Shown: positions 7,897 through 15,490 of the stretch, piece after piece
Position numbering within the stretch: the stretch's first letter is position 1
Layout: every line of letters starts with the position of its first letter
Assembly (NCBI GenBank): GCA_900547385.1
Contig: URGQ01000004.1
Span: 1-51,156, forward strand
Origin: an uncultured Oscillospiraceae bacterium
GTDB lineage: Bacteria > Bacillota > Clostridia > Oscillospirales > Ruminococcaceae
Direction of reading: 5' to 3'
Length of the DNA stretch: 51,156 nucleotides
Made by a program: the position numbers and the translations under genes
The notes under the pieces: model-generated
The model's database searches: none
The model's input: only the letters and a program-made list of their open reading frames with translations
What the model was told of the DNA's origin: nothing

Positions 7897-8817
7897 TTAT
7901 TTTAGGAATCCGTTGACGATCTCCCGCTCGGCTTCCTCTTCGGTCAGGCCGAGGGTCATCAGTTTGATGATCTGCTCACCCGCGATCTTGCCGATGGCGG
8001 CTTCGTGGATCAGGGCGGCATCAACATGGTTGGCGGTAAGGGCCGGGGTGGCGATGACGCAGGCCTTATCCATGATGATGGCGTCACATTCGCTGTGACC
8101 GGCGCAGGCATTGTTGCCATTGATGCTGCTGCGGAACTCCTGCTTGCTGTGGTCCCGTGCCACGCTGCGGCTTACCACATCGGTGCTGCAGTTCTCACCG
8201 TTCAGATCGATGGCAAAATCGGTGATGGCGTGTTGGTCGCCGGTGGTCATGATCTTTTCGTGCACCGTAAGGGTGGAACCGGCCGCCAGAGTGCCGCCGG
8301 TTTTGCGCAGGGTGTCATCCACTCCGGCGATCTGGGTGGTCTCCATATCCATGGAAGCGCCTTCCTCCAGGTAGACAATGGTGGTGGGGTTCATTACCCG
8401 CTTGCCGCGGCCTTCGCCTTCGCCGTAGTGCTTTTCCACATAGCGCAGGTGGGCGCCCTTCCCCACATGGAAGGTATGGATGCCGTCGTGGGAGGTTTCC
8501 TCGGCCCCGGCGCAGTGGATGCCGCAGCCCGCAATGATGACCACATCGGCGTTTTCGCCAATATAGAAGTCATTGTAGACCAGGTCCTTAAGGCCGGTCT
8601 GGCTGACGACCACGGGAATGTGGACGCTTTCATTTTTGGTGCCGGGGGCGATGATAATATCGATACCGGGCTTATCGGTCTTGGTGACGATATTGATATG
8701 GGCGGTGGTATTGCGCCCGGCGGGGGCGCCGTTGGCGCGGATATTGTAGGCCCCGATGGGCAGGCTGTCGAGATCGGCGACCTCTTTCAGCAATCGTTTC
8801 TGGATTTCGTCAATCAT
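7897..8817 (-). CDS. SufB/SufD-like Fe-S assembly scaffold (short, single-copy form)
   Basis: This 306-residue protein is the beta-helix SufB/SufD core. It shows HTFHVGKGAHLRYVEKHYGEG, the NPTTIVYLEEGASM segment, a VVSRSVARDHS stretch and the C-terminal GHSECDAIIMD…HEAAIGKI region. It is much shorter than classical SufB (about 470-495) and stands alone with SufC. That matches the two-gene minimal SUF arrangement (SmsCB) of many anaerobes and archaea. The true start is ATG 8817 with GAGGTGCG in front; a longer frame overlapping sufC is spurious. It lies 2 bases after sufC. Confidence 0.88.
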   Translation of the reverse strand: MIDEIQKRLLKEVADLDSLPIGAYNIRANGAPAGRNTTAHINIVTKTDKPGIDIIIAPGTKNESVHIPVVVSQTGLKDLVYNDFYIGENADVVIIAGCGIHCAGAEETSHDGIHTFHVGKGAHLRYVEKHYGEGEGRGKRVMNPTTIVYLEEGASMDMETTQIAGVDDTLRKTGGTLAAGSTLTVHEKIMTTGDQHAITDFAIDLNGENCSTDVVSRSVARDHSKQEFRSSINGNNACAGHSECDAIIMDKACVIATPALTANHVDAALIHEAAIGKIAGEQIIKLMTLGLTEEEAEREIVNGFLK

Positions 8818-8819
8818 GG

Positions 8820-9557
8820 TCAGCGCACCTCCTTGATGGGATCGGAAAGCATACTGCACACCGGCGGGGCGGTATCGATATTGCGCAGCAGGCGGGGGAG
8901 GACTTCCTCCCGGGGACCGCATTCCGCCAGGCGGCCATCTTTCAGCAGAACGATGGTATCGGCGATATTAAGGATACGCTCCTGGTGACTGATAATGAGG
9001 ATGCTGCCGCGGGTCTGCTCGTACATCTTTTCAAAGACACGGATGAGATTCTGAAAGCTCCACAGGTCAATGCCGGCCTCCGGCTCATCAAAAACCGAAA
9101 GGGCGGTGCCGCGGGCCAGCACCATGGCGATCTCGATGCGCTTTAATTCACCGCCGGAGAGGCTGGCATCCAACTCACGGTCGATATAATCGCGGGCACA
9201 CAGGCCGACTTCGCTGAGGTAGGCACAGACTTCGGCGATATTGGCGTCCTTTCCGGCGGCCAGGTTCATCAGGTCGCCGACCCGTAGGCCCTTAAAGCGC
9301 ACCGGCTGCTGAAAGGCATAGCTGATGCCCCGGCGGGCGCGTTCGGTGATGGAAAGGGTGGTGATATCTTCGCCATCCAGCAGGATGCGCCCCGCGGTGG
9401 GGGTGTAAATACCGGCAATGATCTTGGCCAGGGTGGATTTACCGCCGCCATTGGGGCCGGTGATGGCCACAAAACGGTCCTGGATCGTCAGGCTGATATC
9501 GTGCAGTATTTCACGGTTTTCTTCGGTTTCGTAGCTGATGTGTTGCAATTCCAGCAT
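8820..9557 (-). CDS. sufC: SufC-type ABC ATPase of Fe-S cluster assembly
   Basis: The 245-residue ABC ATPase carries a Walker A (GPNGGGKST), a Q-loop (AFQQPVRFKG), a signature LSGGELKRIE, a Walker B with LSVFDEPEAGID and an H-loop (ISHQE). The PEAGID and ELKRIE variants are SufC-like. It binds the SufB-type scaffold and powers cluster assembly. I chose ATG 9557 (MLELQHISY), which opens the domain; 13 extra upstream codons are possible but carry no domain sequence. It heads a sufC-sufB-pepT run. Upstream lie DtxR-type palindromes shared with the divergent feo operon, which would link expression to iron. Confidence 0.92.
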   Translation of the reverse strand: MLELQHISYETEENREILHDISLTIQDRFVAITGPNGGGKSTLAKIIAGIYTPTAGRILLDGEDITTLSITERARRGISYAFQQPVRFKGLRVGDLMNLAAGKDANIAEVCAYLSEVGLCARDYIDRELDASLSGGELKRIEIAMVLARGTALSVFDEPEAGIDLWSFQNLIRVFEKMYEQTRGSILIISHQERILNIADTIVLLKDGRLAECGPREEVLPRLLRNIDTAPPVCSMLSDPIKEVR

Positions 9558-9609
9558 AGAATACTCCTTACATAATAAGAGATGGACGGGTCGCAAATAA
9601 GACCTTACG

Positions 9610-9637
9610 AGTATAGTTTACACATTTTTGGGGCAAA
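9610..9637 (-). promoter_or_regulatory. Possible promoter of sufC-sufB-pepT
   Basis: On the minus strand TTTGCC (9632-9637), 16 bases, TATACT (9610-9615). The -35 is weak. It lies 53 bases upstream of the sufC ATG. Confidence 0.4.
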
Positions 9638-9706
9638 GTGCAAGGCTGTGGGGGAAATTCTCCATAAAAAAGGAGCAAAACAGTAATGCGGCGGGGGAAA
9701 TGACGA

Positions 9707-9722
9707 GTTAGCCTTGGCAAAC
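9707..9722. promoter_or_regulatory. DtxR/IdeR-type operator, site A
   Basis: GTTAGCCTTGGCAAAC is a near-palindrome resembling the DtxR/IdeR box. It is almost identical to the reverse complement of site B, 30 bases away. It sits between the divergent suf and feo operons. Confidence 0.6.
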
Positions 9723-9736
9723 TGCACAAGTTTTTT

Positions 9737-9752
9737 GTTAGTCAAGGCTAAC
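9737..9752. promoter_or_regulatory. DtxR/IdeR-type operator, site B
   Basis: GTTAGTCAAGGCTAAC; its reverse complement differs from site A at two positions. Paired with site A it also forms a 10-bp inverted repeat (GTTAGCCTTG…CAAGGCTAAC). Confidence 0.6.
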
Positions 9753-9807
9753 CTGATGGCAGGACTGCCGAAAATGCGGGAGGAGAAATTTTTTTGAGAA
9801 AAATCCA

Positions 9808-9839
9808 TTGACAAGAGAGGGCGGTTTTTGTATTATAAT
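9808..9839 (+). promoter_or_regulatory. Promoter of the feo operon
   Basis: TTGACA (9808-9813), 17 bases, TATTAT (9831-9836), which overlaps a TATAAT at 9834-9839. The operator at 9845-9860 covers the expected start point, an ideal position for repression. Confidence 0.8.
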
Positions 9840-9844
9840 GCATG

Positions 9845-9860
9845 GTTAGCAAGCGCTAAC
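9845..9860. promoter_or_regulatory. DtxR/IdeR-type operator, site C, at the feo start point
   Basis: GTTAGCAAGCGCTAAC has perfect 6-bp arms (GTTAGC/GCTAAC) just downstream of the -10. It is the same class as sites A, B and D. The DtxR-family gene at 13203 is the probable ligand-sensing partner. Confidence 0.7.
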
Positions 9861-9916
9861 TGCAAAGTGACATCAGCCAAAAGAAAGACACCGGCTGAGG
9901 AACGGAGGACAAACAA

Positions 9917-10129
9917 ATGATGCCTTTAAGCCTGGCGCAGGTAGGGGAAGAAAATATCATCAAGCGCATTGGCGGCAGCCCGGAGGTAAAACGCCATTTG
10001 GAGAATCTGGGCTTTGTGGTGGGCGGTGAAGTGACCGTGGTAAACACCCTGGGCGGCAATGTGATAGTGAATGTAAAGGAAGCCCGCGTGGCCATCAGCA
10101 AAGAGATGGCGGTAAAAATTATGGTATAA
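9917..10129 (+). CDS. feoA: FeoA-family protein (first copy)
   Basis: A 70-residue SH3-like FeoA domain (MMPLSLAQVGEENIIKRIGG… with the VGGEVTVVNTLGGNVIV core and a C-terminal ISKEMAVKIMV). FeoA proteins are small cytosolic partners of FeoB in ferrous iron uptake. GGAGGACA precedes the ATG. It is the first gene after the iron-controlled promoter, followed by a second, diverged feoA 66 bases later. Two consecutive FeoA proteins are common in clostridial feo operons and may bind FeoB as a hetero-pair; that is inference. Confidence 0.92.
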   Translation: MMPLSLAQVGEENIIKRIGGSPEVKRHLENLGFVVGGEVTVVNTLGGNVIVNVKEARVAISKEMAVKIMV

Positions 10130-10195
10130 CGGCAGCAATGCCTTTTTACACTACATAAGCACAAGCGAAATGTGACAAGAAGGAGGAACCAGACG

Positions 10196-10417
10196 ATGAA
10201 AAATCTGAAAGAGGCCAAGATCGGCGAGACCGTCCGTGTGGTAAAGATCCATGGCGAAGGCGCCATCAAGCGACGCATCATGGATATGGGCCTGACCAAA
10301 GGTGTTGAGGTTTATATCCGCAAGGTAGCGCCGCTGGGCGATCCCATCGAGGTAACGGTGCGCGGGTACGAGCTTTCTCTGCGCAAGGCCGATGCCGAAC
10401 AGATAGAGGTAGAATAA
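10196..10417 (+). CDS. feoA: FeoA-family protein (second copy)
   Basis: A 73-residue FeoA domain (KEAKIGETVRVVKIHGEG, MDMGLTKGVEVYIRKVAPLGDPIEV, ELSLRKADAEQIEVE). It is closer to canonical FeoA than the first copy. I chose ATG 10196, preceded by AAGGAGG 10 bases upstream; a GTG at 10172 in the same frame would put that site inside the coding region. A terminator-like hairpin and a DtxR-type box follow before feoB, so feoA and feoB may be expressed at different levels. Confidence 0.94.
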   Translation: MKNLKEAKIGETVRVVKIHGEGAIKRRIMDMGLTKGVEVYIRKVAPLGDPIEVTVRGYELSLRKADAEQIEVE

Positions 10418-10427
10418 GTCGGACCCC

Positions 10428-10452
10428 GCGGGAGGCTGCATCCCGCATTTTT
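10428..10452 (+). terminator. Terminator-like hairpin between feoA and feoB
   Basis: GCGGGA…TCCCGC (6 bp) followed by ATTTTT. It is short, so probably partial or attenuating rather than a full stop. Confidence 0.5.
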
Positions 10453-10463
10453 AACGACACATG

Positions 10464-10479
10464 GTTAGCGAGCGCTAAT
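10464..10479. promoter_or_regulatory. DtxR/IdeR-type operator, site D, before feoB
   Basis: GTTAGCGAGCGCTAAT matches site C at 14 of 16 positions. No clear promoter lies between the feoA stop and this box. It may be an operator for a weak promoter or a roadblock site. Confidence 0.6.
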
Positions 10480-10509
10480 CAAGATCATCAGAAAGAGAGG
10501 CCATAACGC

Positions 10510-12912
10510 ATGGATGTAAGAATTGCCCTTGCCGGTAACCCCAACAGCGGTAAAACTACCCTGTTCAACGCACTGACCGGCTCCAACCAGTTTGTAGGCA
10601 ACTGGCCGGGTGTTACCGTAGAGAAAAAGGAAGGTAAGCTGAAAAAGCACGAGGGTGTTACCATCACCGACCTGCCCGGCATTTATTCCCTTTCCCCCTA
10701 CACCCTGGAAGAAGTAGTAGCCCGTAATTATCTGCTGGGCGAGCGCCCCGATGCCATCCTGAACATCATTGATGGTACCAACCTGGAGCGTAACCTGTAC
10801 CTGACCACCCAGCTGACCGAGCTGGGCATCCCGGTCGTCGTCGCCATCAACATGATGGATTTGGTGAAGAAGAACGGCGATAAGATCAATGTAGAAGAGC
10901 TTTCCCGCCAGCTGGGCTGCAAGGTTGTAGAGATCTCTGCCCTGAAGGGGACCGGCGTGATGGCTGCCGCCGAGGCTGCCATTGATGCCGCCAAGAACAG
11001 CAAGACCGTTCCGCAGCACACCTTCTCCGGCAGCGTGGAGCACGCCCTGGCCCACATTGAGGAAGCCGCCGTGCACAATATGCCCGAAGAGCAGCAGCGC
11101 TGGTACGCCATCAAGATCTTTGAGCGTGATGACAAGGTGCTTTCCTCCCTGAATATCGATAAGGGAGTATTGGAGCACATCGAAAACGACATCAAGGCCG
11201 TAGAGACCGAAATGGATGACGATGCCGAATCCATCATCACCAACGAGAGATATATCTACATCGGCGAGGTCATTAAGGCCTGCTACAAGAAAAAGAATCA
11301 CGGCGGCCTTTCCACCTCCGACCGCATCGACCGCATCGTGACCAACCGTTGGCTGGGACTGCCCATCTTCGCGGTCGTCATGTTCATCGTTTACTGGGTG
11401 GCCATGGTGGGCGTGGGCGCCCCCGCGACCGACTGGGCCAACGACGGCCTGTTCGGCGATGGCTGGCACCTGCTGGGCATCGACGGCGGATACGGGAAGC
11501 TGGCCGAGGAATACGGCGAGGCTTCCCTAATCGTAGACGGCTATGATGCCTACATCGAAGAAAATGGCTCTCTGGCCGCAGATGGCACCTTTACCTATGA
11601 GGTAGAAGATGAGGAAACCCTTGCTGTCTCCACCGAGACGGCGACCATGGCAGACTATGAAAAGGCCAAGGCGACCATCGAGAGGATCGGGGAGGAGCCC
11701 GACCCCGCTGATTACGGCGTATGGGTACCCGGTATTCCTGTACTGGTAGGCAATGCTCTGGAAGCTGCCGGCACTGCCGACTGGCTCTCCGGTCTGATTC
11801 TTGACGGTATTGTGGCGGGTGTCGGCGCTGTTTTGGGCTTTGTTCCCCAGATGCTGGTGCTGTTCCTGATGCTGGCTTTCCTGGAGGCCTGCGGCTATAT
11901 GGCCCGTATCGCCTTCGTACTGGACCGTATCTTCCGTAAGTTCGGCCTTTCCGGTAAGTCCTTCATCCCCATGCTCATCGGTACCGGCTGCGGTATCCCC
12001 GGCATCATGGCTTCCCGTACCATCGAGAATGAGCGTGACCGTCGCATGACCATCATGACCACCACCTTTATCCCCTGCGGCGCCAAGGTTCCCTTCATCG
12101 GCATGATCGCCGGCGCTCTGTTTGGCGGCAGCGCCTGGGTTTCCACCTCCGCTTACTTCATCGGCATGGCTGCCATCATCATTTCCGGCATTATGCTGAA
12201 GAAGACCAAGATGTTTGCCGGCGATCCCGCCCCCTTCGTTATGGAGCTGCCCGCGTATCACTGGCCCACGCTGGGCAATGTCCTGCGTTCCATGTGGGAG
12301 CGCGGCTGGTCTTTCATCAAGAAGGCCGGTACCATCATTCTGCTTTCCACCATCTTTGTGTGGTTTACCTCCCGCTTCGGTTGGGTGGACGGGCAGTTCT
12401 GCATGCTGGAGGAGGAGCAGATCAGCGCTTCCATCCTGGCCAAGATCGGCAATGCCATCGCCTGGATCTTTGCACCTTTGGGCTGGGGTAACTGGCAGGC
12501 GACCGTTGCTTCTATCACCGGTCTGGTTGCGAAGGAAAACATCGTTGGTACGCTGGGCGTACTGTACAGCGGCGGCGCCGGTACGGTATATGATGCTATC
12601 GCGGCTGCGTTCAACGGCATCACCGGTTACAGCTTCCTGGTATTCAACCTGCTGTGCGCTCCCTGCTTCGCGGCCATCGGTGCTATCAAGCGTGAGATGA
12701 ACAGCCCCAAGTGGACCTGGTTCGCTATCGGTTATCAGTGCGGCTTTGCCTATGCGGTAGCCCTGATGATCAACCAGTTCGGCGGCCTGTTCACCGGCAA
12801 TGCCAATATCATTGGTGTGATCGCTGCGGTCATTGTACTCGCTGCTATCATCTACATGCTGGTACGCCCCTATAAGGAGGCCACCAAGCTGACCACCAAG
12901 GTAGAGATGTAA
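10510..12912 (+). CDS. feoB: Ferrous iron transporter FeoB
   Basis: The 800-residue inner-membrane iron transporter has an N-terminal G domain (GNPNSGKTTLFN at 8-19, TDLPGIYSL near 56, NMMD near 118) and a helical GDI-like linker to about 265. Two Gate halves follow (GYMARIAFVLDRIFRKFGLSG; GTGCGIPGIMASRT; a second half with LVAKENIVGTLGVL and CAPCFAAIGAIKRE). Between the first membrane helix and the rest of the Gate region lies an acidic insertion of about 90 residues (about 313-402), predicted to be extracytoplasmic. I do not recognise it from canonical FeoB. The neighbouring feoA, Cys-rich peptide and DtxR genes fit an anaerobic Fe(II) uptake operon. Confidence 0.97.
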   Translation: MDVRIALAGNPNSGKTTLFNALTGSNQFVGNWPGVTVEKKEGKLKKHEGVTITDLPGIYSLSPYTLEEVVARNYLLGERPDAILNIIDGTNLERNLYLTTQLTELGIPVVVAINMMDLVKKNGDKINVEELSRQLGCKVVEISALKGTGVMAAAEAAIDAAKNSKTVPQHTFSGSVEHALAHIEEAAVHNMPEEQQRWYAIKIFERDDKVLSSLNIDKGVLEHIENDIKAVETEMDDDAESIITNERYIYIGEVIKACYKKKNHGGLSTSDRIDRIVTNRWLGLPIFAVVMFIVYWVAMVGVGAPATDWANDGLFGDGWHLLGIDGGYGKLAEEYGEASLIVDGYDAYIEENGSLAADGTFTYEVEDEETLAVSTETATMADYEKAKATIERIGEEPDPADYGVWVPGIPVLVGNALEAAGTADWLSGLILDGIVAGVGAVLGFVPQMLVLFLMLAFLEACGYMARIAFVLDRIFRKFGLSGKSFIPMLIGTGCGIPGIMASRTIENERDRRMTIMTTTFIPCGAKVPFIGMIAGALFGGSAWVSTSAYFIGMAAIIISGIMLKKTKMFAGDPAPFVMELPAYHWPTLGNVLRSMWERGWSFIKKAGTIILLSTIFVWFTSRFGWVDGQFCMLEEEQISASILAKIGNAIAWIFAPLGWGNWQATVASITGLVAKENIVGTLGVLYSGGAGTVYDAIAAAFNGITGYSFLVFNLLCAPCFAAIGAIKREMNSPKWTWFAIGYQCGFAYAVALMINQFGGLFTGNANIIGVIAAVIVLAAIIYMLVRPYKEATKLTTKVEM

Positions 12913-12961
12913 TTCGCAAAATCACTTTAGACCATAGACATAACAGAAAGGAGTCGGACTT

Positions 12962-13132
12962 ATGCTAGCATGGATCACGGAAAATATCGGTACGATTCTG
13001 ATCTCGGCCGTATTGCTTCTCGTTGTTGTACTCATCATCCGGAAGTTGGTAAAGGACAAGAAAAAAGGAAAATCCAGCTGTGGCTGCAACTGTGCCCACT
13101 GCGCCATGTCGGGCTCCTGCCACCAGAAGTAA
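12962..13132 (+). CDS. FeoB-associated Cys-rich membrane protein
   Basis: A 56-residue peptide with one transmembrane helix (about 12-26), a Lys-rich stretch (KDKKKGKSS) and a cysteine cluster SCGCNCAHCAMSGSC at the C-terminus. This is the typical small protein directly after feoB in Firmicutes, thought to help FeoB, possibly in place of FeoC. GAAAGGAG precedes the ATG. It is read in a different frame from other open frames in the stretch. Five cysteines in 14 residues suggest iron or Fe-S binding. Confidence 0.9.
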   Translation: MLAWITENIGTILISAVLLLVVVLIIRKLVKDKKKGKSSCGCNCAHCAMSGSCHQK

Positions 13133-13202
13133 CAAAGCAACAGGCGGGGAGACGCGGATGGAAGCATCTGCGTTTCCCCTTTGCCTTAACAGGAGGTAAG
13201 CA

Positions 13203-13592
13203 ATGGCTAACCAAAACGCACTGACGGCCGCCCATATCCGCTACCTGCTGGTGCTGCTGCGGCTGACTGCCGCAAACGGACACACCCGCTGCGTCGATCT
13301 GGCGGCGGCACTAGGGCTTTCTCCGCCCAGCGTCCATAATATGGTGGATACCATGACGGCGTTGGGGTTAGTGAAGAAAGGCACCCGCGGGGCGGTCTCG
13401 CTGACCGAATACGGCAGCAGAACAGCCGAGCGGTACCAGCGGTACTACCACAGCGCGGCGGCACTGCTGCGGCAGGGCTTCCCGGAGCTGCCGGAGCCGC
13501 AGACGATGATCTGTCAGCTGCTGGCGCAGGTGCCGGAAGAAAGCCTGGCGGGGCTGTGTGACCGCCAGGAGGTAGAAGAGGCAGCCTCCTAA
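13203..13592 (+). CDS. DtxR/MntR-family metal-dependent repressor (short form)
   Basis: The 129-residue protein begins with a winged-helix DtxR N-terminal domain (IRYLLVLLRLTAANGHTRCVDLAAALGLSPPSVHNMVDTM, then a wing ending VSLTEYGSRTAERY). A dimerisation and metal region follows (PEPQTMICQLLAQVPEESL). It lacks the C-terminal SH3-like domain of DtxR and resembles MntR in size. It is the fifth gene of the feo operon with AGGAGG in front. Four DtxR-type palindromes at 9707-9860 and 10464 make feedback control of feo, and perhaps of suf, likely. Confidence 0.85.
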   Translation: MANQNALTAAHIRYLLVLLRLTAANGHTRCVDLAAALGLSPPSVHNMVDTMTALGLVKKGTRGAVSLTEYGSRTAERYQRYYHSAAALLRQGFPELPEPQTMICQLLAQVPEESLAGLCDRQEVEEAAS

Positions 13593-13602
13593 GGAGGACC
13601 CT

Positions 13603-13722
13603 ATGAACATACAGGAACTGTGCTGGACTGCGGCGCTGCTGCTGGCGGTGGCCGCGGGACTCAGTTACATCAAATACAAAATAAAAACACTGCTGAAAAA
13701 CGCGGCGGAGAAGAAAGGATGA
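13603..13722 (+). CDS. Small single-span membrane protein in the feo operon
   Basis: A 39-residue peptide: a hydrophobic helix (about 8-22, AALLLAVAAGLSYIKY end) followed by a basic tail (KIKTLLKNAAEKKG). AAGGAGG precedes the ATG, and its TGA overlaps the ATG of the next gene. Small membrane peptides of this kind are common beside clostridial feoB, but I cannot name its function. Confidence 0.7.
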   Translation: MNIQELCWTAALLLAVAAGLSYIKYKIKTLLKNAAEKKG

Positions 13723-13991
13723 GTGAGATGGTACAGATGACGCTGAAGGTGGATGGTATGGCCTGCGGCATGTGTGAGGCGCATATCAATGATGCCATCC
13801 GCAGCCACTTTGCTGTAAAGAAGGTGAGCTCCAGCCACACCAAGGGCGAAACGGTCATCCAGTGTGAGGAACCGCTGGAGGAGGAACGCCTGCGGGCGGT
13901 GATCGCCGAGACTGGCTATGAGTTGAAAAGCGTGACCACCGCGCCCTGTGAGGAAAAGCACGGCCTGGGCGGGCTGTTCCAGCGTAAATAA
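13719..13991 (+). CDS. Heavy-metal-associated (HMA) domain protein
   Basis: 90 residues: a ferredoxin-like HMA domain with the metal site GMACGMCEAHI (CxxC) at about 12-22, the usual beta-alpha-beta pattern and GETVIQCEEPLEEERLRAVIAETGY. A short tail (PCEEKHGLGGLFQRK) carries one more Cys and a His. Such domains bind soft metals and pass them on. ATG 13719 overlaps the previous TGA, so translational coupling is likely. Its place in the iron operon suggests metal trafficking. Confidence 0.88.
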   Translation: MSEMVQMTLKVDGMACGMCEAHINDAIRSHFAVKKVSSSHTKGETVIQCEEPLEEERLRAVIAETGYELKSVTTAPCEEKHGLGGLFQRK

Positions 13992-14042
13992 AGCGGAGCC
14001 AAAATGATATACTAACAGCACAAGCGGAAAGGGGGCGTCGGG

Positions 14043-14603
14043 ATGTCGGAAGAACTGGTGGTGGAGCAGTGCAGCCCCACCATGGCGGGGCTAAAAACAG
14101 GAAACCTATTCAGCTGCCCAGCGGAGGATACCCGCACGCTGTGGCAGAGTATCCGCCGACTGAACCAACGGCTGGTGCCCTGCGGTATCCGGCTGGTGCC
14201 GGTAAAAAGCCTGGGTGACCGGGAGCTCATCTACATGTATCGCCCGGAAAAACTGCGGCGGGACCTGCGGGAGCAGGGGGCACGCGCCATTCTGAGGGAA
14301 AAGCGCTACCCCACCGAAGACCCCGAGCGCTGTGTGGTGGAGCTGGTGCGCCGCCTGAACAGGGGAAAGGATTTTCCGCATGAGATCGGATTGTTCCTGG
14401 GTTATCCGGCGGAGGATGTCAGCGGATTTATCCGGCATGGCGCCCGCTGTGCCAAGTGCGTGGGCACCTGGAAGGTATACGGCGATGAGGAATCCGCCCG
14501 GAAGAAATTTGCCCTGTACCAGAAGTGCACCCGCCTGTACTGCGAAGCCTATCGCAAGCACAATAACCTGGACCGGCTGCTGGTGCGCACGCACGGCAGC
14601 TGA
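14043..14603 (+). CDS. DUF3793 family protein
   Basis: A 186-residue soluble protein with the DUF3793 pattern: an N-terminal CSPTMAGLKTGNLFSC, a central YMYRPEKL, a PHEIGLFLGYPAEDVSGFI segment and a C-terminal CAKCVGTWKVYGD with further Cys residues (KCTRLYC). The function is unknown; by recollection the family is clostridial and often found beside feo genes. It has a GGGGGCG site in front and a strong terminator behind. It closes the feo operon. Confidence 0.88.
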   Translation: MSEELVVEQCSPTMAGLKTGNLFSCPAEDTRTLWQSIRRLNQRLVPCGIRLVPVKSLGDRELIYMYRPEKLRRDLREQGARAILREKRYPTEDPERCVVELVRRLNRGKDFPHEIGLFLGYPAEDVSGFIRHGARCAKCVGTWKVYGDEESARKKFALYQKCTRLYCEAYRKHNNLDRLLVRTHGS

Positions 14604-14605
14604 GC

Positions 14606-14638
14606 AAAAGCCCCGCCATTAGCGGGGGCTTTTCTTTT
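14606..14638 (+). terminator. Terminator of the feo operon
   Basis: AAAAGCCCCCG-type hairpin: AAAAGCCCC on the left pairs with GGGGCTTTT on the right, then CTTTT. Confidence 0.88.
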
Positions 14639-14691
14639 GGGGCCGGGTGTGGCATAATAGGGATAGTAAAGCGGAAAAGAGGCGCGGTAAA

Positions 14692-15318
14692 ATGGAAAAA
14701 CCGAACTTCCAGCGGGAGACTGAAAAAGCAATAGAGCGGCTGTGCGTGGTGTCCCGTCCGCCGCTGCTGCTGCATGCCTGCTGCGCGCCTTGCTCCTCTT
14801 ATGTACTGGAGTACCTGACCCAATATTTCTCCATTACGCTGTTTTTCTGCAATCCCAATATCACCGACCCGGCGGAATACCAAAAGCGGCTGGCGGAGCT
14901 GCGGCGCTTCTGCGCCGAGGCGCCCTTTTGCCGGGATGTGACGGTGGTGGAGGATTCCATCTCCTCCGAGGCCTTTTTGCGGGCTGCGGCCGGCCTGGAG
15001 GACGCCCCTGAGGGCGGCAGCCGGTGTGAACGGTGCTTCCGGCTGCGGCTGGAACGCGCGGCGGCCTATGCCCAAGAGAAAGGATTTCCCCTTTTTGCCA
15101 CCACGCTTACGGTAAGCCCCCATAAAAACGCTCCGCTGCTCAATGCCATTGGGCAGGAGTTGGGCAAGCGGTACGGGGTAGAATACCTGCCCTCTGATTT
15201 TAAGAAAAAGGGCGGCTATCAGCGGTCCATCGCGCTTTCGCGGGAATATGGTCTGTACCGCCAGCCCTACTGCGGGTGCGAATTTTCCCGCCGACAGGCC
15301 GAGCGGGCAGGCCGCTGA
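14692..15318 (+). CDS. queH: Epoxyqueuosine reductase QueH
   Basis: This 208-residue protein is the QueH type of epoxyqueuosine reductase, which makes the last step of queuosine in tRNA wobble positions. It shows the diagnostic cysteines: HACCAPCSSY near 25, CERCFRLRLE near 112, and YCGCEFS near the end. These bind a [4Fe-4S] cluster and a second metal. TTLTVSPHKN and SDFKKKGGYQRS are also family motifs. I chose ATG 14692 after AAAGAGGCGCG; a GTG at 14647 is upstream but adds no domain sequence. It stands alone between two terminators. Confidence 0.95.
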   Translation: MEKPNFQRETEKAIERLCVVSRPPLLLHACCAPCSSYVLEYLTQYFSITLFFCNPNITDPAEYQKRLAELRRFCAEAPFCRDVTVVEDSISSEAFLRAAAGLEDAPEGGSRCERCFRLRLERAAAYAQEKGFPLFATTLTVSPHKNAPLLNAIGQELGKRYGVEYLPSDFKKKGGYQRSIALSREYGLYRQPYCGCEFSRRQAERAGR

Positions 15319-15347
15319 TACAAAATCCCCAAAGGAATAAAGCACGC

Positions 15348-15375
15348 AAAAAAGACGCCGAAAGGCGTCTTTTTT
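15348..15375. terminator. Bidirectional terminator after queH
   Basis: AAAAAAGACGCC, a 4-nt loop, GGCGTCTTTTTT. Confidence 0.9.
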
Positions 15376-15490
15376 GCAAACCGCAGAAGTTTTTCGCAAC
15401 CGGCGCAGGGATAGGAAAGGGGCGGGCGTGGGTTGAACCCATATGCCCGCCCGCAGTTCTAGCTTACAGCACAGTTCCTAATGGCTTGGA

